Part shown: in pieces, positions 1 to 5,415 of the stretch
Layout: the number at the start of each line of letters is the position of its first letter
How positions within the stretch are numbered: the stretch's first letter is position 1
Source: JBEIVB01 sp040374085
Lineage (GTDB): Bacteria; Bacteroidota; Bacteroidia; UBA4408
Assembly (NCBI GenBank): GCA_040374085.1
Contig: JBEIVB010000137.1
Span: forward strand, 1-5,415
Reading direction: 5' to 3'
DNA length: 5,415 nucleotides
Position numbers and translations under genes: made by a program
The notes under the pieces: model-generated
Seen by the model: the letters and a program-made list of their open reading frames with translations, nothing else
Database searches by the model: none
What the model was told of the DNA's origin: nothing

Positions 1-261
1 AGATGGAATAAAAAAAGGCATTGGTGGTTTTTTGCCATGCTTTTAAGCATATTTAATTTCATAAGTGCCTTTATACCCCCATTCAATGCAATCCAAGGAG
101 GAAATTTTTGCAATCAATTAAATCTTTCCATTTCCGATTGTATTGGTTTTGGATTTTCCAATGCAATCTGGAGCTTCTTGCTGTTTTTATTCATCACAAC
201 CATTCCGTTGGTCAGAAAGTTCAGTGTCAATTGTAGACATACAACTTTCTGGAAACCCTAA
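1..261 (+). CDS. C-terminal part of a two-helix (or more) inner-membrane protein, 5' end outside window
   Basis: The frame is open from the first base to the TAA at 259-261, giving 86 visible residues. An ATG at 37 exists, but the frame continues upstream of it through a basic stretch (RWNKKRHW), so the gene most likely starts before the window. Two hydrophobic segments are visible, at about residues 8-28 and 55-71. Basic residues before the first (R1, K4, K5, R6) and after the second (R72, K73, R79) put both ends in the cytoplasm by the positive-inside rule. The loop of about 25 residues between them then faces the periplasm and carries two cysteines (C37, C47) that could form a disulfide. 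I do not recognise the family. The stop lies 12 bases before the tubulin-like gene, so it is probably part of the same operon and could be that system's membrane component. That role is inferred from position only. Confidence 0.6.
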   Translation, partial: RWNKKRHWWFFAMLLSIFNFISAFIPPFNAIQGGNFCNQLNLSISDCIGFGFSNAIWSFLLFLFITTIPLVRKFSVNCRHTTFWKP

Positions 262-273
262 AGATTTATCGTT

Positions 274-1779
274 ATGCCTCGTTTGTTCATTTTCGCCATT
301 GGTGGCACAGGTTCAAGAGTTTTGAAATCCCTCACCATGCTGCTGGCCTCTGGTGTAAAGCCAAATTCCAACAAGGAGTTTGAAATTGTTCCCATCATTA
401 TTGATCCGCATAAATCAAATGAAGACCTAAAGCGGACCGAGAGGCTGCTTAAGAACTATCAGTCCATTTCGGAGGAAGCAGGTTTAGACAATGGCTTTTT
501 TGCTACTCGAATCACCACACTCGACAAGTTGGTTGCTACTCAAAACAGAGTGTCCAGCAGCTTTACATTCAATTTGCAGCAAGTAGCAAACACCCGCTTT
601 CGCGACTACATCGATTTCAATCAACTTCAAGAGCCAAGCAAAGCATTAGCTGATATTTTGTTTTCCGGCAAATCAATCAATAAAAGGGGCGAGGAGGTTG
701 ATTTGCTGGACATCGAAATGGATATTGGTTTTGTTGGAAATCCAAACATCGGGAGCGTCGTTTTGAATCAGTTCAAAGACTCGGACGAATTTAAGGAGTT
801 CGCATCCAATTTTAATTCGGATGATCGTATTTTCATCGTTAGTTCAATTTTCGGAGGAACTGGTGCAGCCGGCTTTCCAACCATATTGAAAAACATAAGA
901 GATGCCATGAACAACCGCAATATTGATGGCAAGGGATTTTTGCAAGATGCCAAGATAGGGGCACTCACTGCAATGCCCTATTTCAATATTGAAAAGGAAG
1001 CAAACAGCCCAATACAAAAATCAGATTTCATTGCAAAAACAAAGGCTGCATTGCATTATTACAAGGACAACGTTACGGGCAATAACTCGATTAACGCCTT
1101 GTATTACATTGCCGACGATTACAGCGGAAAACCCTATAAAAACGACCCTGGGGACAATGGACAAAAGAACGATGCTCACTTCATTGAATTGGCCTCTGCA
1201 CTTGCCGTTATTGACTTTTTAGAGATACCTGATGCGCAATTGGCATGTGCAGGAGGAAAGGCTTTGACCCCAATTTATAAAGAATTCAGCATTCGGTTGG
1301 ATTCCCCTGACCTTAGTTTTTCGGATTTAGAAGATTACACCGAACGTAAAATCAGTTTACGCCTCTCTCAGCTCGCATTGTTCAGGAAATTCTTAAACGA
1401 GCATTTTCGTAATTCAATTGAAAAGGAGGCTTGGAGTAACGATAAACCTGAGATTGGAAAGAGCTTTGCAGACGATACGTTTTACCGAACCAATGTTTCA
1501 GAGTTTCTGACATCTTTTGGTGAATGGCTTCAAGAACTCTCACAAAACAGAAGGGGCTTTTCTCCATTTAATTTGGATTCCTCCATGGATGCATTTATTC
1601 AGGGTAAAAGCGTAAAAAAGGGATTTTTTACCGGTAAGCTGGACTATTCAACCTTTGATGATCGCCTTAGTAAACACTCTAAAGGAAAGACCTACAGCTC
1701 TTCTCAGCAGAAACTGATTAAACTCTTCTTCGAAAGCACAGAAGATATCCTTACCTCAAAATTTGGCTTGAAAAATTAA
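274..1779 (+). CDS. Tubulin/FtsZ-superfamily protein (tubulin-like, Tubulin_2-type), not canonical FtsZ
   Basis: This 501-residue protein has no signal peptide or membrane segment and is predicted to be cytoplasmic. It opens with a beta strand and a glycine loop, IGGTGSR (residues 9-15), placed like the T1 loop of FtsZ/tubulin. IIIDPH (41-46) follows at the T2/T3 region. The clearest signature is FGGTGAAG (193-200), after the strand RIFIVSSI. It matches the T4 GGGTGSG phosphate loop of the superfamily with the first Gly replaced by Phe and the Ser by Ala. A strand ending in TAMPYFNIE (232-240) sits where FtsZ has its VTKPF segment. NDAHFIELASALAVIDFL (299-316) could be the core helix H7, but I find no clear T7 catalytic motif (NxDxxD-like) after it, so GTP hydrolysis is uncertain. 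Residues ~340-501 are charged, mainly helical and unassigned. The ATG is favoured because it gives the first strand directly before T1 and follows the upstream stop by 12 bases; no clear ribosome binding site is seen. It is too divergent for division FtsZ or plasmid TubZ. Confidence 0.82.
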   Translation: MPRLFIFAIGGTGSRVLKSLTMLLASGVKPNSNKEFEIVPIIIDPHKSNEDLKRTERLLKNYQSISEEAGLDNGFFATRITTLDKLVATQNRVSSSFTFNLQQVANTRFRDYIDFNQLQEPSKALADILFSGKSINKRGEEVDLLDIEMDIGFVGNPNIGSVVLNQFKDSDEFKEFASNFNSDDRIFIVSSIFGGTGAAGFPTILKNIRDAMNNRNIDGKGFLQDAKIGALTAMPYFNIEKEANSPIQKSDFIAKTKAALHYYKDNVTGNNSINALYYIADDYSGKPYKNDPGDNGQKNDAHFIELASALAVIDFLEIPDAQLACAGGKALTPIYKEFSIRLDSPDLSFSDLEDYTERKISLRLSQLALFRKFLNEHFRNSIEKEAWSNDKPEIGKSFADDTFYRTNVSEFLTSFGEWLQELSQNRRGFSPFNLDSSMDAFIQGKSVKKGFFTGKLDYSTFDDRLSKHSKGKTYSSSQQKLIKLFFESTEDILTSKFGLKN

Positions 1780-1783
1780 TCTT

Positions 1784-4700
1784 ATGGGTAAAGTTTTTGG
1801 TTACACAAAAAAGGGGGGGCAGCACTGGTTTAATTCAGATGCTTATTCCGACAAAGAAATTGAGGCTATTAAAGATCCTGAAGGAGGCAGTGAAATTTCT
1901 TTGCCAACGGCAATACCGAGTCCATTTGCAAGAATTGATCTCGTAAAGACGGCCTTCAAGAACCTTGTTAAAGCACCCAACCTAAAAGCGTATACGAAAG
2001 ACGGAAATGTGGTGGCGAGCCGAGATGATGAGAAGCTGGTTTCAGACAGTCTCGATCTTGCCGAAATCATGTTTAACATAGACAGCATAAAGGATAAAGT
2101 TAACATTATAACATGGGATAGGGAGGCTGAATTGGCAAACCTAAAAACCAGCTCACCCGCTCATCGACGTCTTGCAGAGACCTTTGAGTTGTATCTGGAT
2201 CAAGACAAGCAATCCTACAATTTTGACTTGCTGAAGCGTCTTTACCTCATAGAATATGACCACAAAATAATTGGCTGTACCTCACCAACCACCCTGTTTT
2301 TTTCTACTGCCAATGATTTAACTCATGCTCAAATAAAACTCACCAAGAACGACTTAACTTTTGATGATCAGTACCAACCTCTTTATGAGCGCGATGTTGA
2401 GTTTCAGAAGTACTTCCATTTACTTTTTAAAGCCAATCCGCTGCTTTCTCAAAAGCTCTCTGTAGTTGGGGAGTACCTTGCTAAACATTTGAATATCCTC
2501 GATAAAGTTAATCACGCACTATACGAGGAAATTAAAAATTTGAAGGCCGAGGATTTTTATTCCCGTTATTCTGAGCTTGATACCGGAATTTCCGGCAGTG
2601 TTATTGAGATCATTGGTGTCCCATTGCGGAAAAGAAAGCGAGAAGACATATACTCTTCAATTGCTTCCAGCGACTTCGTAATTCAGTCAACAAAAGCGCA
2701 AGACGGACTCATGCCTCTCGTCTTGCAAAACGAGTTGAACAAACCTTTTGCATATGCCAATGATGTATGGGACAAGGCAATCAAAGTTCCATATCGCGAC
2801 GATGAGACGGTTTTGGGAAAACGTTGGTTGCCTGAGGTTCGAATTCAGTATCCCTATTTGACGGTAAGTGATTTCTTAGAGCCTTATCTAATTCGTTTGG
2901 TGTATCCAATAAACAAAGACAAGTTCTTTGATGGCAACCTTGTTATCGGGTCTGGTGATGATGCACATGGATATCTACTTCCACTCAAGAAGCAGTTTTT
3001 TGATTATTTCTCATCGGAAGATTTGGTCTCATCCCTTCCGGGTAAACCTCGTATTGACATGGTGCAAGGTGCTGCGGGTTCCGTGAAGGTTACACTGCAC
3101 ATCCCAATCGCAAAGCAAGGTGAGTATGTTGCGTTTGAGCGGCTCTACTACCAGACCTCGGATAGTCCCAAACCAGACGAATACAACAATAAGGGCGTAA
3201 TTGTTGAACATCAATTTGGAATTACGTTATTTCCATTTATCAAAACCGGCAACCCTAAGATTGAAGCATACTACCGAGTACAATTGGTGGATCGGGATGT
3301 TATCGGTATGCTTAAAAATACCGATTACGATTTGAAATTTTTTTCCAATCAAAGTCCTGAATCTCAGGAGGTGAGGGCCAGGAAAATCCGCAGCAGCAAA
3401 AAGCCTGATGCTGTAGATACGGCAACTTCGCAATATTATGTTTTGAATAAGGAATTTGATTTTATTCAGGTGCGCAATTTGACTTCAAATGGAGCATCGG
3501 GCATAATTATTCCCAATTGGATGCCTTTTCAGCCGGGTAATGAGATTTTTCATTTTGCAATTGACTTTGGCACAACCAATACACACATAGAATATCGTGT
3601 TGGTAGTGTAACACCCAGACCTTTTGATATAACTGCCGAGGATGTACAAATAGCTACCCTATACCATCCAACTAAAACGGCAGAAGATTTCGGTGGTACC
3701 GGAGCAATAGCCATTCGCGAGTTAATTGAGCACGAGTTTGTACCGCAAATCATTGGGAACAACTCAGAATATAAGTTCCCACACAGAACCGTAATTGCCG
3801 AAAGTCATTCACTGGACATCGAAACGGAAACGTTTTCGTTGGCAGATTTCAACATTCCCTTCATCTATGAGCGTAAACCGGAGAAAGATAAAATTCAGTC
3901 GAATTTAAAATGGGCAAAGCGCGAAAAAGGCAATGAAAAACGAGTTAGAGCATATTTTGAAAAAATCATCATGCTGCTTCGCAACAAAGTTCTGCTCAAC
4001 AGAGGAGATCTCTCCAAAACTCGTTTGGTTTGGTTCTACCCATCCAGTATGAAACCTGCCCGAAAGTCTGCTTTGGAAAATACTTGGAATGAATTGTTTC
4101 AGCAGTATTTCGATCCCTCAAGCAGACCGGTGGGTATTCCTGAATCATTGGCTCCTTTTTACTTTTTCAAGGGGTCTAATAAAATACAAGGCGGGGCCTT
4201 CAAACCGGTGGTCTCCATCGACATTGGTGGGGGAACATCGGATATTGTTGTATTCAAGCAGCACAAACCGCTTCACATGACCTCTTTTAAGTTTGCGGCA
4301 AATTCCATTTTTGGAGACGGATACAGTGAATACGGTGCCGCAAACTCAAACGGGTTGATTCGTAAATATCTGCCTCATTTCGAAAATTTATTGGGTACAA
4401 ATCGACTTTATGATTTGTCGAAAGTTTTGGCCACAATCAAAGACAAGAACAAAACAGAAGACATCAATGCTTTTTTCTTCTCTATTGAAAATAACCCCAA
4501 GATTAAAGATAAGAGGTTGTTCTCATACAATGCAATGCTTTCCAACGATGAAGATTTGAAGATCCTCTTCATTTATTTTTATTCGGCTATCCTTTATCAT
4601 GTGGCTGAATGGATGAAAGCCAAACAAGTTGAGTTGCCTAAAAACATTATTTTTAGCGGTACCGGGTCAAAAATTCTGAGCATCATAAGTCCGGATTCAA

Positions 4701-5230
4701 AAATCCTTGGCGAGCTTGCAAAACGAATTTTTGAAGCCGTATTCCATCAAAAATTCGATTCGGATGGCATATCTATTGAAATGCAAAAAGATAATCCTAA
4801 GGAGGTTACCTGCAAAGGAGGCTTAATGGTAGATGCAGAGGATTTGGCAATTGATGTTGAGAGCATCAAATCCAACTTCACTTGTTTGAGCGGGGTTGAT
4901 AAGCTCACCTACGAAATGCTCACAGAAACGGTTAAGGAGGATGTTGCAAAATACGTGAGCAAATTCAATGAGTTTTTCCTGGGCATTCATGCTCAATACA
5001 GTTTCACCGATCATTTTAATGTTTCCGAAGGGTCTTGGGATTTGTTCAAACAGGAGCTGAACAAACATTTGCGTGATTTTTTAGAAGAAGGGCTGGAATA
5101 CAACAAGAAGTTGGATGAGGTATCTGCCGATGATAAGGTCCTGGAAGAAACTCTGTTTTTTTATCCTTTAATCGGCTCCATCAATTACCTAACCTCACAA
5201 TTATCGCAATTAACACCTGTAACCGACTGA
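1784..5230 (+). CDS. Large protein with C-terminal actin/Hsp70-type ATPase domain and ~580-residue unassigned N-terminal region
   Basis: The protein has 1148 residues (about 130 kDa) and no signal peptide or transmembrane segment. The actin/Hsp70/sugar-kinase fold is shown by its motifs in the right order. Phosphate-1 is IDFGTTNTH (593-601). A strand and helix, LVWFYPSSM (748-756), sit like the Hsp70 'vPa' segment. Phosphate-2 is SIDIGGGTSDIVVF (811-824). IFGDGY (842-847) lies where Hsp70 has its GGxxxD segment. The adenosine motif is IIFSGTGSKIL (955-965), and KEVTCKGGLM (1006-1015) follows. D594 and D813 align with the two metal-binding aspartates of Hsc70, so ATP binding and probably hydrolysis are expected. 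Residues 1-580 are unassigned. They contain GCTSPTTLFFSTAN (164-177) and LTVSDFLEPYLIRLVYP (359-375), which look like conserved cores. Residues ~1020-1148 are helical and charged. Size and layout recall SrfB-type actin-like proteins, but I cannot confirm that family. The start lies 4 bases after the tubulin-like gene, implying translational coupling and joint function. It is not DnaK (no substrate-binding domain) or FtsA. Confidence 0.85.
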   Translation: MGKVFGYTKKGGQHWFNSDAYSDKEIEAIKDPEGGSEISLPTAIPSPFARIDLVKTAFKNLVKAPNLKAYTKDGNVVASRDDEKLVSDSLDLAEIMFNIDSIKDKVNIITWDREAELANLKTSSPAHRRLAETFELYLDQDKQSYNFDLLKRLYLIEYDHKIIGCTSPTTLFFSTANDLTHAQIKLTKNDLTFDDQYQPLYERDVEFQKYFHLLFKANPLLSQKLSVVGEYLAKHLNILDKVNHALYEEIKNLKAEDFYSRYSELDTGISGSVIEIIGVPLRKRKREDIYSSIASSDFVIQSTKAQDGLMPLVLQNELNKPFAYANDVWDKAIKVPYRDDETVLGKRWLPEVRIQYPYLTVSDFLEPYLIRLVYPINKDKFFDGNLVIGSGDDAHGYLLPLKKQFFDYFSSEDLVSSLPGKPRIDMVQGAAGSVKVTLHIPIAKQGEYVAFERLYYQTSDSPKPDEYNNKGVIVEHQFGITLFPFIKTGNPKIEAYYRVQLVDRDVIGMLKNTDYDLKFFSNQSPESQEVRARKIRSSKKPDAVDTATSQYYVLNKEFDFIQVRNLTSNGASGIIIPNWMPFQPGNEIFHFAIDFGTTNTHIEYRVGSVTPRPFDITAEDVQIATLYHPTKTAEDFGGTGAIAIRELIEHEFVPQIIGNNSEYKFPHRTVIAESHSLDIETETFSLADFNIPFIYERKPEKDKIQSNLKWAKREKGNEKRVRAYFEKIIMLLRNKVLLNRGDLSKTRLVWFYPSSMKPARKSALENTWNELFQQYFDPSSRPVGIPESLAPFYFFKGSNKIQGGAFKPVVSIDIGGGTSDIVVFKQHKPLHMTSFKFAANSIFGDGYSEYGAANSNGLIRKYLPHFENLLGTNRLYDLSKVLATIKDKNKTEDINAFFFSIENNPKIKDKRLFSYNAMLSNDEDLKILFIYFYSAILYHVAEWMKAKQVELPKNIIFSGTGSKILSIISPDSKILGELAKRIFEAVFHQKFDSDGISIEMQKDNPKEVTCKGGLMVDAEDLAIDVESIKSNFTCLSGVDKLTYEMLTETVKEDVAKYVSKFNEFFLGIHAQYSFTDHFNVSEGSWDLFKQELNKHLRDFLEEGLEYNKKLDEVSADDKVLEETLFFYPLIGSINYLTSQLSQLTPVTD
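1807..1819 (+). other. A6-G7 homopolymer tract with in-frame A-AAA-AAG heptamer near the start of the actin-like gene
   Basis: Codons 8-12 read ACA AAA AAG GGG GGG. In the zero frame, A-AAA-AAG (1807-1813) has the same spacing as the known dnaX-type slippery heptamer, and it runs directly into seven G. A -1 shift after AAG reads GGG GGG GCA GCA CTG GTT TAA and ends at 1833, so slippage in that direction would abort synthesis after about 16 residues. Length change of the G run would switch the gene off in the same way as contingency loci do. The long downstream frame is intact here, so the tract as shown is in the 'on' state. Whether slippage happens is unknown. Confidence 0.4.
4724..4757. repeat. 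Perfect 11-bp inverted repeat inside the actin-like gene
   Basis: CGAATTTTTGA (4724-4734) and TCAAAAATTCG (4747-4757) are exact reverse complements separated by a 12-base loop. The repeat sits within codons for about residues 981-992 of the actin-like protein, just after the adenosine motif. It is AT-rich, has no T-run after the second arm and does not look like a terminator. It could form an mRNA hairpin, but chance in AT-rich coding sequence is an adequate explanation. Confidence 0.45.
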
Positions 5231-5234
5231 TATA

Positions 5235-5339
5235 ATGAAACGCGCAAAAATTTTTCTTGCTTTTATTTTGTTTATGGGCAATTTTTATGTGGCATATGCC
5301 CAATCTGATGCAAAGAAACAATCTGAGTGCAGTTTTTGA
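5235..5339 (+). CDS. 5' fragment of an exported-protein gene, cut short after the signal peptide
   Basis: The 34-codon ORF begins 4 bases after the stop of the actin-like gene, the same spacing seen between the two large genes, so it is read as the next gene of the operon. Its product has a classical Sec signal peptide: basic start (K2, R3, K5), hydrophobic core at about residues 6-18, and a signal peptidase I site AYA|QS (residues 20-24). There is no cysteine at +1, so it is not a lipoprotein. The mature part would be only 12 residues (QSDAKKQSECSF) before TGA, too short for a normal periplasmic or outer-membrane protein. The last few codons overlap sequence that on the other strand encodes an ABC-transporter end. 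The gene was therefore probably longer and has lost its continuation through a rearrangement or an assembly join. The original product cannot be told from what remains. Confidence 0.6.
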   Translation: MKRAKIFLAFILFMGNFYVAYAQSDAKKQSECSF

Positions 5340-5415
5340 GAGTAGTTAGGCGATGAGCGATGATTAGCAAAGTGAGGTCTTTACTAAGGTCCTTTATAGC
5401 TTGCATAACAGCCTG
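5272..5415 (-). CDS. C-terminal fragment of an ABC-transporter ATP-binding protein (H-loop region), 5' end outside window and C-terminal tail replaced
   Basis: Reading the minus strand from the window edge gives 47 residues and then TAA at 5274-5272. The start, QAVMQAIKDLSKDLTLLIIA, continues as HRLTTLKNCTQIVSL. This is the typical end of an ABC ATPase domain: a helix after the D-loop, the strand LTLLIIA, the H-loop histidine in IIAHRL, then the TLKNC..IV segment. The wording is close to that of half-size exporters (membrane domain plus ATPase, MsbA/polysaccharide-export type) in cyanobacteria and Bacteroidota. Such proteins usually continue for about 20-40 residues with a DGxI-like strand and a GxHxEL-like helix. 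Here the match ends at about V or L (5317-5311), and the remaining residues (HQIGHMPHKNCP) are only the antisense of the signal-peptide ORF. The gene is therefore a fragment with a foreign tail. Walker A, Walker B and the signature motif would lie beyond the window edge. Confidence 0.72.
   Translation of the reverse strand, partial: QAVMQAIKDLSKDLTLLIIAHRLTTLKNCTQIVSLHQIGHMPHKNCP
5305..5325. other. Probable breakpoint or chimeric join
   Basis: The recognisable ABC-ATPase sequence on the minus strand stops at about 5317-5311. The credible part of the signal-peptide gene on the plus strand stops somewhere after its cleavage site at about 5300. Both genes lose their expected continuation in this short interval, and each then runs into antisense of the other until a chance stop. 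No target-site duplication, terminal inverted repeat or attachment-site-like core can be seen with only one side of the event in view. Either a genomic deletion/inversion or an assembly join explains it. The exact base cannot be fixed from the sequence alone. Confidence 0.55.

Noticed and set aside
143..325. 60-codon plus-strand ORF overlapping the membrane-protein tail and the start of the tubulin-like gene
   Set aside because: It is out of frame with both well-supported genes and its product has no coherent features; it is a shadow ORF.
274..1779. Calling the 501-residue protein the cell-division protein FtsZ
   Set aside because: The T4 loop differs, T7 is not evident, the length and C-terminal half do not fit, and no division genes surround it.
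1843..2106. 87-codon minus-strand ORF
   Set aside because: It lies wholly antisense to the actin-like protein gene, and its Ser/Leu-rich product is typical of the reverse complement of a coding frame.
3819..3842. Near-palindrome around AAACGGAAACGTTTTCGTT as an operator
   Set aside because: It is imperfect, lies deep inside the ATPase coding sequence and has no promoter nearby.
4823..5068. 81-codon minus-strand ORF near the end of the actin-like gene
   Set aside because: It is antisense to a continuous, motif-bearing frame, with no start context or recognisable domain.
1784..5230. Calling the large protein DnaK/Hsp70 or FtsA
   Set aside because: The ATPase motifs are shared with those families, but there is no Hsp70 substrate-binding domain, no FtsA 1C domain or amphipathic C-terminal helix that I can recognise, and the N-terminal 580 residues do not fit either.
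5231..5415. Rho-independent terminator or IS end after the operon
   Set aside because: There is no GC-rich stem followed by a T-run, and no terminal inverted repeat can be recognised; the stretch is explained by the signal-peptide ORF and the minus-strand ABC fragment.

Overview
The window looks like a stretch of moderately AT-rich chromosome, most likely from a Bacteroidota bacterium. Three things suggest this: the AT-rich coding style, start codons without a clear Shine-Dalgarno sequence, and a tightly packed single-strand operon. No rRNA or other marker gene is present, so the taxonomic call is an inference. I see no tRNA, rRNA, CRISPR array, intact IS element or convincing promoter or terminator.

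Layout. Positions 1-261 hold the 3' end of a plus-strand membrane protein gene with two transmembrane helices. After 12 bases comes a 501-codon gene (274-1779) for a tubulin/FtsZ-superfamily protein, recognised by two glycine-rich nucleotide loops. Four bases later starts a 1148-codon gene (1784-5230) whose second half is an actin/Hsp70-type ATPase domain, behind about 580 residues that I cannot assign. Another four bases on, an ORF (5235-5339) begins with a textbook signal peptide but stops 12 residues past the predicted cleavage site. On the minus strand, the last ~100 bases encode the extreme C-terminus of an ABC-transporter ATPase (H-loop region). That frame runs to a stop at 5272, inside the signal-peptide ORF.

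How it may work. The three complete or nearly complete plus-strand junctions are 12, 4 and 4 bases, so the membrane protein, tubulin-like protein, actin-like protein and exported protein are probably co-transcribed. The set would pair two NTP-dependent folds known from cytoskeletal proteins with one inner-membrane and one exported component. That is compatible with a membrane-associated cytoskeletal or membrane-remodelling machine, but the function is inference. Tubulin-like proteins outside the cell-division FtsZ group have been proposed before to work in multicomponent membrane-remodelling systems, and this operon may be a variant of that theme.

The right end is anomalous. The exported-protein gene and the ABC-transporter gene both lose their expected continuation at the same place, about 5305-5325. 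This points to a rearrangement breakpoint or, because the foreign part is only about 100 bases at the very end of the window, an assembly chimera.
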